Origin: Saprospiraceae bacterium
Lineage (GTDB): Bacteria > Bacteroidota > Bacteroidia > Chitinophagales > Saprospiraceae
DNA: 64,000 nt
Assembly (NCBI GenBank): GCA_016710265.1
Contig: JADJJL010000007.1
Span: forward strand, 372,001 to 436,000
Reading direction: 5' to 3'
The notes beneath the pieces were generated by a model. It had not been told where the DNA came from, did not search any database, and saw only the letters and a list, made by a program, of their open reading frames with translations. Both the position numbers and the translations under genes were made by a program. Positions 8,740 through 18,497 of this stretch are shown here, in pieces (the first letter of the stretch is position 1; each line of letters opens with the position of its first letter).

Positions 8740-9242
8740 TGCTTGAATGAATCGAAAAATCGATCAGCATCTTTGTTCAATCTGGATTTATAATCACAGA
8801 AATATTGCAAAGTCAATAGTTGATTGTCGTAAGGAATCACGGCTGTTCGCACCACAGAACTATCAGTGTCATAAAATATCTGAAAAAATCTACCAGGGAT
8901 TCCATCAAAATCTCTTTCGTACTCAAACGCAAGGCTGCCATTGTTTAGTTGGCTGAGCAATTGCTCTTTAATGGTATTGGCCATAAAAAAGCCAATGGAA
9001 TCCTCTTGTTCAAAAAAATTGAGTTCAGAAGGGTAACTCGTCAAATTCACCATATATATTTCCGATTCATCAGAACTAACAAACGATCTAATCTGAACGG
9101 TCCCAATCTCAGAATGAATACTGTCGGTTTTAATATCAGGTTCACCTGGTATTTCCATGGCAAACATGGCATCTTCATCCTTGATTTGGTACCAACTCTG
9201 TGCTAAAAATAAGCTTAGTCCTAAAATCAAAAATGACTTCAT
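8730..9242 (-). CDS. Small secreted hypothetical protein (PsbP/Mog1-like pattern)
   Basis: This is a 170-residue protein with an N-terminal signal peptide (MKSFLILGLSLFLAQSW). The mature part starts with a strand like FAMEIPGEPDIKTDSI, has an aromatic strand (IYMVNLTSYPSE), a middle helix, a GIPGRFFQIFYD turn, and ends in a helix DRFFDSFKHLK. This order resembles the PsbP/Mog1-type small secreted proteins of bacteria (fPgkP at the start, FldSF at the end); the match is by pattern only. I chose ATG 9240-9242 rather than an upstream start because the signal peptide begins there. Function unknown. Confidence 0.75.
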   Translation of the reverse strand: MKSFLILGLSLFLAQSWYQIKDEDAMFAMEIPGEPDIKTDSIHSEIGTVQIRSFVSSDESEIYMVNLTSYPSELNFFEQEDSIGFFMANTIKEQLLSQLNNGSLAFEYERDFDGIPGRFFQIFYDTDSSVVRTAVIPYDNQLLTLQYFCDYKSRLNKDADRFFDSFKHLK

Positions 9243-9297
9243 ATTCTCATTCAACGAACCATCTGCCAAAATGTTATAAATTCCCCAATCTATCTTA

Positions 9298-9305
9298 TAT
9301 CTTTG
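9298..9305 (+). promoter_or_regulatory. Bacteroidetes -7 box TATCTTTG upstream of lpdA
   Basis: An exact TAnnTTTG match lies 18 bases upstream of the lpdA ATG, placing the transcription start about 12-15 bases before the gene. Confidence 0.65.
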
Positions 9306-9323
9306 CCCTAAATTAATTTAAGA

Positions 9324-10724
9324 ATGGACAAATTTGATATTCTCGTAATAGGATCCGGGCCAGGGGGTTATGTAGCTGCAATTCGAGCAGCACAACTTGG
9401 TAAGAAGGTTGGTATCATCGAAAAAGAATCATTGGGTGGAATTTGCCTAAACTGGGGTTGCATCCCAACAAAGGCCTTGCTAAAGTCTGCTCAGGTTTTT
9501 GAATACCTTCAGCATGCAAATGAATACGGAATTCAGGTAAGTGAAGCAAAGGCCGATTTTGGCCAGATTATTAAAAGAAGTCGAGGTGTAGCGGATGGTA
9601 TGAGTAAAGGCATTCAATTTTTGATGAAAAAGAACAAGATCCAGGTTATCTTGGGAACCGCTAAATTGGCAAAAAATAAAATGGTGGAAGTTACCGACTC
9701 CGATGGTAAAAAGCAGAATTATCAAGCCGATCATATTATAATAGCAACCGGCGGTAGGGCAAAACAACTTCCCAACCTTCCAATAGATGGGGTTTATGTG
9801 ATTGAATACCGAAAAGCAATGAGTTTAGAAAAACTACCCAAAAAGATGGTGGTCGTAGGTGCAGGTGCAATTGGAGTTGAATTTGCGTATTTTTATTCTG
9901 CTTTGGGTACAGAAGTCACCATTGTAGAATTTATGGAACAAGGTCTTGTACCAAGAGAAGATGCTGAAATCAGCAAAGAATTAAGTAAAATATTTAAGAA
10001 AAAAGGAATCACCACCCTTGCGAACACTTCGGTAGAAAGAATAGAAAGCAATAAATCAGGAGTAAAAGTTTTTGCGAAAAATAGAAAGGACGGAACTGAG
10101 CAAGTATTAGAATGCGATATTGTTCTATCTGCTGCAGGTGTTAGTCCAAACTTAGAAGGGATTGGATTAGAAGAACTAGGAATTACTTTGGAAAAAGGTC
10201 TTGTTAAGGTGGATCCGTTTTATAAAACCAATGTGGAAGGTATTTATGCCATTGGAGACATTGTGCCGGGACCCGCTTTAGCGCATGTGGCAAGTGCGGA
10301 AGGTATAGTTTGTGTAGAGGCGATTTGCGGACACCATCCTGAACCCATTGATTACAATAATATTCCTGGATGCACCTATTGCTCTCCAGAAATTGCATCT
10401 GTAGGACATACAGAAGCATCAGCCTTAGAGGCAGGATATGAATTAAAAGTGGGAAAATTTCCATTTTCAGCTTCCGGAAAGGCCAGTGCTGCCGGAGCAA
10501 AAGAAGGTTTCGTAAAAGTGATTTATGATAAAAAATATGGTGAACTGCTTGGGGCACATATGATAGGAATGAATGTCACTGAAATGATTGCTGAAATCGT
10601 GGTTGCAAGAAAATTAGAAACAACAGGACATGAAATTTTAAAATCCATTCATCCGCATCCGACCATGTCTGAAGCTATTATGGAGGCAACTGCTGCTGCA
10701 TATGGTGAAGTGATCCACTTGTAA
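9324..10724 (+). CDS. lpdA: Dihydrolipoyl dehydrogenase (E3)
   Basis: This FAD enzyme reoxidises dihydrolipoamide with NAD+ for the pyruvate, 2-oxoglutarate and branched-chain 2-oxoacid dehydrogenase complexes and the glycine cleavage system. At 466 residues it has the usual length. In order: FAD-binding GSGPGGYVAAIRAAQLG (near 10-26), the redox disulfide GGICLNWGCIPTK (about 38-50), NAD-binding GAGAIGVEFAYFY (about 180), the second FAD motif AIGDI (about 310), and the C-terminal catalytic His-Glu pair in HPHPTMSEAIMEA. It is the only gene of its complexes in the window and has its own promoter box, so it is probably a standalone E3. Confidence 0.97.
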   Translation: MDKFDILVIGSGPGGYVAAIRAAQLGKKVGIIEKESLGGICLNWGCIPTKALLKSAQVFEYLQHANEYGIQVSEAKADFGQIIKRSRGVADGMSKGIQFLMKKNKIQVILGTAKLAKNKMVEVTDSDGKKQNYQADHIIIATGGRAKQLPNLPIDGVYVIEYRKAMSLEKLPKKMVVVGAGAIGVEFAYFYSALGTEVTIVEFMEQGLVPREDAEISKELSKIFKKKGITTLANTSVERIESNKSGVKVFAKNRKDGTEQVLECDIVLSAAGVSPNLEGIGLEELGITLEKGLVKVDPFYKTNVEGIYAIGDIVPGPALAHVASAEGIVCVEAICGHHPEPIDYNNIPGCTYCSPEIASVGHTEASALEAGYELKVGKFPFSASGKASAAGAKEGFVKVIYDKKYGELLGAHMIGMNVTEMIAEIVVARKLETTGHEILKSIHPHPTMSEAIMEATAAAYGEVIHL

Positions 10725-10737
10725 TGTGATTTTGTGG

Positions 10738-13700
10738 CTACCTCAAAAGAGTAATGTCGCCGGCTACTTTATATGATTTACCTACTTTGTCTTTAAACAG
10801 GAATAGATAAGTATAAACTCCGGGGATTACCGGGTTACCATTGGATTCTCCATACCAAGCTCCTTGGTGGCTGTTTGGTACACCATCCTTACTTTCAAAA
10901 AGGAGCCCACCCCATCGATCATAAATTTGTAATTTATCAATTCGATCAAAGCCCAGGTCAGTATGCAAATTAAAATAATCATTGACTGCATCGCCATTGG
11001 GTGAAAAAACATTGGGGACCCAATAACCCAATTTTCCGATTACTATTGCCTGATAAGTATATTCGCACCCAAATTCATCCAATCCCACAGAAATATAAAT
11101 TTGGGAACCTTCTCGCGCTAACACTTTGAATTGATCACAAGTATCACAATTGTTCAAACCATTTTCAAACCAATCGATCGCCAAATCTTGATTTGGTCTA
11201 TTATTTCCGCCAAAAAAAATGATGGCTGTGTCACCCACAAAATGATAAAGAGTATCAACACCAAGGTCCTGGATTAAATTTCCTTTTCTTTCAATCACAA
11301 ATTGGTGATCGTAGGGACAACCATTTTGGTCAAGAATGCGCAGATTGTAGACATCTGGCCTTAAATTTGGAATAGTATTTCTATCCAATTGAATTTTTTG
11401 ACCATTTAAAAAATATTCAAGTGGCTCAAGTCCTCCACTTTGATGAAGAATGTTCAACTTACCTTTCTCGCCAAAACAAAAAAGATCATCTTTGATAAAA
11501 GAAAAACAGAAACATTCTGGTTCTGGAAGCATGAAAGTTTTGGTAATTGAACAGCCTAATTGATCTGTGATTTGTGCAGTATAATTACCTGCCTTCAGTG
11601 ACTCTAACAATGTATCTGTTGATCCATGACTCCATAATATTTGGTAGGGGCCTAATCCGCCAATTACATCCAATTTTATTTTCCCATCTGATTGTCCATA
11701 GCATTTAATATTTGTGATTTGGCCATTTAAAATTAATGGTGGTGCAATGTTGAGATTTATTTCTATAGTAGAATCACATTGATATCTGGTTTTCTCAGTA
11801 AAGATATAGCTACCTGATTTATCTAACAACTGCCCATTAACATTGAGTACTTGACCTGCACAAATTATTGTATCGATTGATCTTTTAACAGAGGGTGCAA
11901 CTATTAAATTTAGTCTAAAAACGCTATCACACCCAATCGCTGATGGGACTTTTAATTCATAATTTCCTGATTGTTGATAATCAACACCTCTAAATCTGAA
12001 TACATTATCCTGGCATATGGTTGTATCCATTTGGAACAAATAGGCAGGTTCAATATCTAATTTTAAATAAAATCTTTCATCACAACCAGCTCCGTCTTTT
12101 TGGGTAAATTCGTAAGTCCCAGCCTGGTTAAATGTTCTTCCCCACATTTGCAAAACTTCTGTTTCACAAATAATGGTATCCAAGGAATTTAAAGCTGCTT
12201 GCAAAACTGTTAAGTTCAGCTCTACAATACTATCGCATCCCAAATTAGTGGTTAGAGGGATAATGAAATTGCCCGATTTATCAAACTGTTGATTGTCAAT
12301 TATTAAAAAATCTCCTTCACAAATAGTAGTATCAATTGTTTGACCTACGTTTTTATTTAGCCTAATTACTAATCTCGTTAAACTATCACATCCAAATTGA
12401 TTAAGATCCCAATAATCATAAACTCCTCCTAAAAAATAAGCGATTCCACGAAAATAAAAAGTATCTCCTTCACAAATGGTATGCTCATCGAATATAAAAT
12501 CGCTTGATCGAATATTTAAATTAATGGTTACCATACTATCACATCCATCCATTCCTATATAATTATAGATGTAAGATCCAGTCTGATTTAAAGTATCATT
12601 TTCTATGATCACAAATTTTCCTTGACAAATGGTAGTATCAACTTTGGACTCAAAAAAATCAACATGAGCGATATTTAAATTAACCAGAGAGTCGCAGCCA
12701 TAAGAAGATTGTAACATTATCTCATACTGACCAGGGTCTGGAAATTCTTTGGACCCAATTTTGATGATGGTTCCAGTACAAACTGTAGAATCCACAAAAG
12801 TTTGCAAAGACTTGGCATATTGCAAATCCAAATAAATCGTACTGTCACATCCATTCATTCTTTTTGCAACAATGGTATAAAAACCTTCTTTGTCTATTTG
12901 GTTTCCTGCAATTTCCAGGGAATACCCTTCACACAAAATAGTATCCAAGAAATTATAGGCCTCATCCAAATGGTATAAGTAAACATTACTTAATTCACAA
13001 TCTGTTCCATCAAAAGCTCTTAATTGATATAAACCTTCCTGATCCGGAGGAATTATATAATCGAAATTTGTGGCTCCTATAATGGCAATACCGTCTTTAT
13101 ACCATTGGTACTTAATGCTAGGGATACTTGTTTTTAAACCTTCCAAACGAATGGAATCCTTGCATGGTGAGCCGTTGATTGTAAATTGAAAGGAATCGAG
13201 TTTTGTGGATTCTTCTAAAATTAATTCATCTAACCAATAAAAATAATTTCCATCCGTAACTGCACAAGCAGGACCTAAGACAATTGATTCCACGGGAACA
13301 TTTGGACGTAATTTAACTGTATTTTGAATCCATCGATTGGTACCAGTTACACTGAGACGAGTCATTTCAAACCAGCCACCTCCAGGATATGCGGTAGGAC
13401 ATAAATAAGGATTTGGTTGTCCACCGCCAAAGGGCAAATTAGTACATCTTGATGTGCCGAAAATAGCCATGTTAAAGGTTCGTCTAGCTCCTATAAAATC
13501 TCCCATAAATTCTTGCACTCCCCTCTTCCCAAATCCAATCCAAAATTTTAAGGTATATTCCTTTCCAGGCAACATTGGACTTGTCAGACACGAACCTACG
13601 TATTCTTTGTAGGCTCCAAATCCCAAATTTTGTATGTCTAAAAATCCTACATAACCATTTCCTGCGGGTAACGGAAGTGGAGGTTCACCCCGAACTCGGT

Positions 13701-14019
13701 CTTTCCAAAAATCGCAGGTATTAAAATAATCAGAAGTTGCTGCAGATGCTTGTATCCAATTTTGGCATTTATAGAGCTGAGCTGTAGTATCTGGGCAAGC
13801 ATTGTAATCTTCAAACGATGGATTTGAAATTAAGCCAGAAGGTATAAAAAAAGTATCCCGAATCCCATTGCAACTGCACTCAGGATCATTGAGATCTATC
13901 AAACCATCCCCGTCATCATCTAATGCATTGTCACAAATCTCAATCATGCCAATCGTTGAGATTTTTTGATGATTGCTAAAAAATAACAACAATAAAGCCC
14001 ACAGGACTGTACTATACAT
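10738..14019 (-). CDS. Giant surface protein with eight tandem Cys modules, SprB-type repeat and T9SS type B (gliding-associated) C-terminus
   Basis: This is a 1093-residue exported protein. After a signal peptide, residues 28-50 read CDNALDDDGDGLIDLNDPEC, an EF-hand-like acidic loop. A beta-sandwich-like region (about 65-270) follows, then an Ig-like segment (about 280-350). Eight tandem modules of about 50 residues (359-760) each contain a TIC near the start and GCDS near the end. One clear SprB repeat (about 766-831, with IKCYGQSDGKI and GNYTAQITD) and a partial one follow, then the CHU_C/gliding-motility-associated domain (about 1001-1092: NVFSPNGDAVNDYF, YDRWGGLLFES). This C-terminus targets proteins to T9SS with type B handling. 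The role is likely adhesion or gliding surface structure, by analogy with SprB-like proteins; not proven. Confidence 0.87.
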   Translation of the reverse strand: MYSTVLWALLLLFFSNHQKISTIGMIEICDNALDDDGDGLIDLNDPECSCNGIRDTFFIPSGLISNPSFEDYNACPDTTAQLYKCQNWIQASAATSDYFNTCDFWKDRVRGEPPLPLPAGNGYVGFLDIQNLGFGAYKEYVGSCLTSPMLPGKEYTLKFWIGFGKRGVQEFMGDFIGARRTFNMAIFGTSRCTNLPFGGGQPNPYLCPTAYPGGGWFEMTRLSVTGTNRWIQNTVKLRPNVPVESIVLGPACAVTDGNYFYWLDELILEESTKLDSFQFTINGSPCKDSIRLEGLKTSIPSIKYQWYKDGIAIIGATNFDYIIPPDQEGLYQLRAFDGTDCELSNVYLYHLDEAYNFLDTILCEGYSLEIAGNQIDKEGFYTIVAKRMNGCDSTIYLDLQYAKSLQTFVDSTVCTGTIIKIGSKEFPDPGQYEIMLQSSYGCDSLVNLNIAHVDFFESKVDTTICQGKFVIIENDTLNQTGSYIYNYIGMDGCDSMVTINLNIRSSDFIFDEHTICEGDTFYFRGIAYFLGGVYDYWDLNQFGCDSLTRLVIRLNKNVGQTIDTTICEGDFLIIDNQQFDKSGNFIIPLTTNLGCDSIVELNLTVLQAALNSLDTIICETEVLQMWGRTFNQAGTYEFTQKDGAGCDERFYLKLDIEPAYLFQMDTTICQDNVFRFRGVDYQQSGNYELKVPSAIGCDSVFRLNLIVAPSVKRSIDTIICAGQVLNVNGQLLDKSGSYIFTEKTRYQCDSTIEINLNIAPPLILNGQITNIKCYGQSDGKIKLDVIGGLGPYQILWSHGSTDTLLESLKAGNYTAQITDQLGCSITKTFMLPEPECFCFSFIKDDLFCFGEKGKLNILHQSGGLEPLEYFLNGQKIQLDRNTIPNLRPDVYNLRILDQNGCPYDHQFVIERKGNLIQDLGVDTLYHFVGDTAIIFFGGNNRPNQDLAIDWFENGLNNCDTCDQFKVLAREGSQIYISVGLDEFGCEYTYQAIVIGKLGYWVPNVFSPNGDAVNDYFNLHTDLGFDRIDKLQIYDRWGGLLFESKDGVPNSHQGAWYGESNGNPVIPGVYTYLFLFKDKVGKSYKVAGDITLLR
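11740..12945 (-). repeat. Eight tandem ~50-codon repeats within the type B T9SS protein
   Basis: Eight consecutive modules share the pattern D-x-x-[IV]-C-x(n)-G-x-[YF]-x(n)-[GQ]-C-D-x, then an alternating hydrophobic strand such as LNLTV. Each has two cysteines, so intramodule disulfides are plausible. The copies have diverged at the DNA level, which suggests old rather than recent duplication. Confidence 0.8.
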
Positions 14020-14125
14020 TTCGTTTGTTTGATGATCCGGAGACTAAAATTAACACTTTTGTCACAAATCCATTTAAAAAGAAGATTAAATAATAAATAG
14101 CACAAAATAATAATATGTAAAATAT

Positions 14126-14133
14126 TAATTTTG
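14126..14133 (+). promoter_or_regulatory. Bacteroidetes -7 box TAATTTTG
   Basis: An exact TAnnTTTG match sits 16 bases upstream of the DUF486 gene and would also serve priA, which follows 11 bases after that gene. Confidence 0.6.
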
Positions 14134-14149
14134 TGGATTATCTGATTTT

Positions 14150-14518
14150 ATGAAAATAAGTTTAACCCTCATTCTATTAATACTATCCAATGCATTTATG
14201 ACAATGGCTTGGTACGGGCATTTAAAATATCAATCTACCGGTCTTAACAATTGGAAAGCTTTAATGGGTATTGTTTTGGTTTCCTGGGGAATTGCTTTTT
14301 TTGAATATTGTTTGCAGGTACCCGCAAATCGTTTGGGCTTTATTGAAAATGGCGGACCATTTAGCTTAATCCAATTAAAAATACTACAGGAAGTTATTAC
14401 TTTGACTGTTTTTGTCATTTTTACGGTGTTACTTTTTAAAAATGAAACATTCTCAAAGAACCATATCATCAGCTTTGTATTTATTATTCTGGCAGTTTAC
14501 TTTGCCTTTAAAAAATAG
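14150..14518 (+). CDS. DMT family (DUF486) small membrane protein
   Basis: This is a 122-residue protein with four hydrophobic segments (about 4-22, 35-57, 75-95, 100-120). It contains the DUF486 landmarks: AWYGHLKY after the first helix, SWGIAFFEYCLQVPANRLG in the middle, and LKILQEVITL before the third helix. DUF486 proteins are half-size relatives of drug/metabolite transporters and probably act as dimers; no substrate is known. It is followed 11 bases later by priA. Confidence 0.87.
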   Translation: MKISLTLILLILSNAFMTMAWYGHLKYQSTGLNNWKALMGIVLVSWGIAFFEYCLQVPANRLGFIENGGPFSLIQLKILQEVITLTVFVIFTVLLFKNETFSKNHIISFVFIILAVYFAFKK

Positions 14519-14529
14519 TTTTCAAATAA

Positions 14530-16965
14530 ATGAATTACGCCCAAATCATCATACCGGTTTCTTTAGAAGGGACTTATACTTACAGGATTCCTGAAGAAAT
14601 GAAGCCTATTCTTAAAGTTGGAATGAGGGTTGAAATTGAATTTGGAAGAAAAAGGCACTATGCCGGTTTGGTGAGAAGAATTTCAAATGACCAATATTTT
14701 CCAGATTCAAAACCTATTCTTGATATTTTGGATTCTCACGCAATTGTGACCGAACAACAATTAAATTTATGGGAATGGATAAGTGAGTACTATATGTGTA
14801 CCCTGGGTGAGGTTATGTCTGCAGCTTTACCTAATGCATATCGCTTAGCAAGTGAAACGAAAATTTTAAAAGTAGAAGATTTGGATTATTTGGGTTTGGA
14901 ATTGAACCAGGATGAATTTATGGTCCTGGAAGCCTTGGATTTAAGGCGTGAATTGCGCATTGGTGAAGTCAGTCAAATTTTACAAAAAAAACGAATCCTT
15001 AAGTTAATTAAAGATTTAAATCAAAAAGGTTTTATCAAGCTGAAAGAACAGTTAGAAGAACAAGAAGATGCAGTTAAAACAAGATGGCTCAAAATAGGAA
15101 AAGAATTTACCGATGAACCTGGAGCCATAAACAAGGCTTTAATTGCAGTCCAAAAAAGTGAACACCAATCTAGATTATTGTTGTGTTACATTTCAGAAAG
15201 GAAAGATTATGGTTGGATAAAGTCATCAGATCTTACAAGAATTTCGGGTAGTGAAGGCACGATTGTTAAAGCCTTGGTTAAAAAAGGAATATTTGAAGAA
15301 TTGTTTTTGGAGAAATTCAAAATTCCAGATGTCATTTTGAATCCTTTAGAATTAACTTTATCACAGGATCAACAAATTGCAAAAGAAGAATTGGTGGCTG
15401 GTTTGTACCAAAAAGGCATTGCACTATTAAAGGGAGTTACCGGAAGTGGTAAAACGCAGGTTTATCTTGATTTAATCAATGATTACATTCTTGCAGGAAA
15501 GCAGGTCCTATACATGGTACCTGAAATAGCATTGACGACCCAATTGGTTTACAGAATTAAACAATATTTTCCGGAACACACCCTTGAATATCATTCTGGT
15601 TTAAGCACCAGAGATCGATTGTCCGTTTGGAATCAATGCATAGAAGGCCATCCACTTATTATAGGCGCAAGATCATCTTTATTTTTACCATTTAAAAATT
15701 TAGGATTGGTCATTGTGGATGAAGAACATGATCCATCTTATAAACAAAACGAACCTGCTCCAAGATACAATGCGAGGGATGCAGCCATGATTCTTGCACT
15801 AGAATATAATGCACATGTTATTTTAGGATCAGCAACACCATCTTTAGAGAGTTTTCAAATGGCCTTATCTGAAAAGATAGCATACGTCCGACTGGATCAG
15901 CGATATGGTGAAGGCCAATTGCCGGAAATCAAATTAATCTCTTTAAAAGATGCAAAACGAAAAGCCCAGCTCCATGGCAATTTTTCTGAAGAATTGATTG
16001 AAGCAATGAAAAAACAAATGGAAGAAGGGCGTCAGATTATTGTATTTAGAAATCGGCGAGGCTATAGTCCTTTATTACAATGTAGTTCTTGTCAATGGGA
16101 ATCCAGTTGCCATCAATGTGATTTGAACCTCACCTACCATAAATTTCACCATTTATTAAAATGCCATTTATGTGGAACAAGTATGGCGCTTCCGAGCCAA
16201 TGTCCAGAATGTGGCAAAGAAACATTAAGGTTGGTTGGATTTGGAACTGAAAAAATAGAAGAAGAATTGCAAAGTATTTTTCAAGATAAAAATATTGGAA
16301 GATTCGATCAGGAGTCTGCAAGAACCAAAGCCCGTCAAATCCAAATCATGGATGCATTTCAAAATAAAGAAATCGATATATTGGTTGGTACACAAATGGT
16401 ATCAAAGGGCTTAGATTTTGATCATGTTGGTTTGGTGGTGATCATTCAGGCTGATCAAATATTACATTTTCCAGATTTTAGAGCACATGAACGAGGATAT
16501 CAATTGATGACTCAAGTGAGTGGACGATCGGGCAGACGAAATATTCAAGGTCAAGTAATTATTCAATCTTATCAAACGAACCATCCTATTATATCTGATG
16601 TCATGAATCATGAATACAGCGGAATGGCTGAAAGGGAATTAAAAGAAAGACAAAGGTTCCACTATCCACCCTATATAAAGCTCATAAGGTTGATTATAAG
16701 AAACCCTAAACTTCAGACCGTAGAATCAATCTCAGAAACACTATCGAGGAGATTGAGATTAAAACTTGGAACAAGGGTATTAGGACCTGCAGAACCCACT
16801 ATTTCTAAAATCAAAGGCGCTTATGCAAGGGAGTTATATATTAAGGTAGAAAGAAACCATTTAAAATTAAATGAGGCAAAACAGCTTATAAAAACAAATA
16901 TTGCCCAATTAAAAAAAGAGGAAGGAAACGCGACTCGTTACATCATAGATGTTGATCCTTATTAG
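14530..16965 (+). CDS. priA: Primosomal protein N', 3'-5' DNA helicase
   Basis: PriA recognises stalled forks and D-loops and reloads the replicative helicase. The 811-residue protein has the N-terminal 3'BD/circularly permuted winged-helix region (1-270). The helicase core follows, with Walker A GVTGSGKTQVY (about 302-312), the DEEH box (VDEEHDPSYKQ, about 395), GSATPSLES (motif III), and a zinc-binding insertion with paired cysteines (CSSC, CHQC, CHLC, CPEC, about 515-560). Motifs V and VI are GTQMVSKGLDF and QVSGRSGRR. All catalytic motifs are intact. The tail ends in the usual PriA C-terminal domain (GAYARELYIKV). Confidence 0.97.
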   Translation: MNYAQIIIPVSLEGTYTYRIPEEMKPILKVGMRVEIEFGRKRHYAGLVRRISNDQYFPDSKPILDILDSHAIVTEQQLNLWEWISEYYMCTLGEVMSAALPNAYRLASETKILKVEDLDYLGLELNQDEFMVLEALDLRRELRIGEVSQILQKKRILKLIKDLNQKGFIKLKEQLEEQEDAVKTRWLKIGKEFTDEPGAINKALIAVQKSEHQSRLLLCYISERKDYGWIKSSDLTRISGSEGTIVKALVKKGIFEELFLEKFKIPDVILNPLELTLSQDQQIAKEELVAGLYQKGIALLKGVTGSGKTQVYLDLINDYILAGKQVLYMVPEIALTTQLVYRIKQYFPEHTLEYHSGLSTRDRLSVWNQCIEGHPLIIGARSSLFLPFKNLGLVIVDEEHDPSYKQNEPAPRYNARDAAMILALEYNAHVILGSATPSLESFQMALSEKIAYVRLDQRYGEGQLPEIKLISLKDAKRKAQLHGNFSEELIEAMKKQMEEGRQIIVFRNRRGYSPLLQCSSCQWESSCHQCDLNLTYHKFHHLLKCHLCGTSMALPSQCPECGKETLRLVGFGTEKIEEELQSIFQDKNIGRFDQESARTKARQIQIMDAFQNKEIDILVGTQMVSKGLDFDHVGLVVIIQADQILHFPDFRAHERGYQLMTQVSGRSGRRNIQGQVIIQSYQTNHPIISDVMNHEYSGMAERELKERQRFHYPPYIKLIRLIIRNPKLQTVESISETLSRRLRLKLGTRVLGPAEPTISKIKGAYARELYIKVERNHLKLNEAKQLIKTNIAQLKKEEGNATRYIIDVDPY

Positions 16966-16967
16966 AA

Positions 16968-17552
16968 TTAAAAGTATCTCATTTCCATAACTAGTTTTTC
17001 GGTCCATTCAGGAAGATATTTATGCTCTAATTCCAATACTTTTTTTGAAAGCTTTTCTGCATTGTCCCTCCGATCAACTTTGCAGGTGGTTTGAAAAATT
17101 GTTTTTCCTTGATCATACATTTCATTTACATAATGAATGGTGATTCCTGAAAGTTGGTCTCCTGAAGAAATCACAGCTTGATGTACAGCCAATCCAAACA
17201 TTCCACGTCCACCATATTTTGGAAGCAATGCCGGATGAATATTAATCATTCTGCGATCGAACTGTTTCACCAAAAATGGGGGAATAAGCATTATAAAACC
17301 TGCTAGAACAATAAATTCAATATCATAAAGATTCAACAATGAATTCATGTATGAATTATTGCTTAAAAGTGATTTATTAACTACAGAAAATGGGATATCA
17401 TTTTCTTCAGCCAATTTGACCACTGCGGCTTTAGAAGAACTAGAAATAATGAGACCAATTTGAATATGAGGATGTCCTTTAAAATGTTTAATCAATTGTT
17501 CAGTATTGGAACCTGTGCCTGAAGCAAAAATTGCAATTTTTTTCTTTTTCAT
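16968..17552 (-). CDS. purN: Phosphoribosylglycinamide formyltransferase (GAR transformylase)
   Basis: PurN transfers the formyl group of 10-formyltetrahydrofolate to GAR in de novo purine synthesis. The 194-residue protein has the phosphate-binding N-terminus FASGTGSNTEQL, the catalytic MINIHPALLPKYGG (the Asn and His of the active site) and a downstream Asp in NEMYDQGKTI matching the third catalytic residue. The stop lies 2 bases from that of convergent priA. It is the last gene in a minus-strand run after DUF4835, with a 24-base gap, so cotranscription is likely. Confidence 0.95.
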   Translation of the reverse strand: MKKKKIAIFASGTGSNTEQLIKHFKGHPHIQIGLIISSSSKAAVVKLAEENDIPFSVVNKSLLSNNSYMNSLLNLYDIEFIVLAGFIMLIPPFLVKQFDRRMINIHPALLPKYGGRGMFGLAVHQAVISSGDQLSGITIHYVNEMYDQGKTIFQTTCKVDRRDNAEKLSKKVLELEHKYLPEWTEKLVMEMRYF

Positions 17553-17576
17553 ACGGGATAGTTATGGGTCGAAAGA

Positions 17577-18494
17577 TTAGGATTTTATCTGATCGTAAGC
17601 AGTAGCGTTGGAGGGGTCTATGGTGATCATTGCATTATGTACATCTAGTTTTTCAATACCTGTACCTTGCTTAAATATTTCAATAATTTCTGGTCGCTTG
17701 GCATTAATAAATGACTGCATTAAAAAAGTATTTGGGTATGTTTGATCGGTTTGGGCGATGGCTTTAATGGCACTTACTAAATCCCTTCTCACCAGATTCA
17801 TATCTATAGAAGATTGATCAAGACCCAAACGATGGTATTCATAATAAGCCCTTCTAAATGGTTTCATTCTAGGATTGTTCAAATTTTCAAACAATGCATA
17901 TCGGCTATTTTTTTTGGAGGTGGAGGAAGTCCAACTGGGATCATAACTTTTGGCATTAGAAGGTATATTCACCAGCATGTTTTGCATGATATTAAGATAA
18001 GGTTCCCCTCCTTCTAAGCTATAACTATCATAATCCAATGCTAAGAGTAGAAACGCGTAAAAGCTTACTACTGCAGAAAGGTTGTCCGTATAGACTTCTC
18101 TGTTGTTTTCCATTGGTCTAAATGGATCAAATAGAATTGGGACATCTTTCTCTGTAAATTGAATAAGCATTGTTTCATAGCTCGATTTGAAAACGGGTCT
18201 ATAAGCTTGTACGGTTATGTCACAAACAAGTTCATTGTTGCCTTTATCTTGTTTGATTGAAATTTGCATATTAGCGCGAATTCTTTCAAATGATTCAAAA
18301 CGATCATTGGTCCAGCGTTGGTTGTTGATAAACTCTTTGACCATATTTTCCATTTGTTCGAAGGTCTTGCGATCGGTCAGATTTGCAGCATTCCCGATGA
18401 CCTTAACAGCTACATCCAGTTCCTGAGCCTGAACCTTAAGTGAGGTAAGCAAGCAAAAACTTAAAATGCAACAATAGAATTTAAAAGTCGTCAT
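17577..18494 (-). CDS. DUF4835 family secreted protein
   Basis: This is a 305-residue protein with a cleavable signal peptide (about 1-23, ending VQAQ), then LDVAVKVIGNAANLTDR and QRWTNDRFESFERI, which I recognise as the start of the Bacteroidetes-specific DUF4835 family. Members lie next to coaBC and rpoZ/bamD in many Bacteroidetes, as here, and are periplasmic or envelope proteins of unknown function. The ATG is 3 bases after the coaBC stop, so it is almost surely in the same operon. Confidence 0.88.
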   Translation of the reverse strand: MTTFKFYCCILSFCLLTSLKVQAQELDVAVKVIGNAANLTDRKTFEQMENMVKEFINNQRWTNDRFESFERIRANMQISIKQDKGNNELVCDITVQAYRPVFKSSYETMLIQFTEKDVPILFDPFRPMENNREVYTDNLSAVVSFYAFLLLALDYDSYSLEGGEPYLNIMQNMLVNIPSNAKSYDPSWTSSTSKKNSRYALFENLNNPRMKPFRRAYYEYHRLGLDQSSIDMNLVRRDLVSAIKAIAQTDQTYPNTFLMQSFINAKRPEIIEIFKQGTGIEKLDVHNAMITIDPSNATAYDQIKS

Positions 18495-18497
18495 AGA

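Noticed and set aside
10204..10557. 117-codon frame antisense to lpdA
   Set aside because: Shadow of a strong catalytic gene; no homology or start context.
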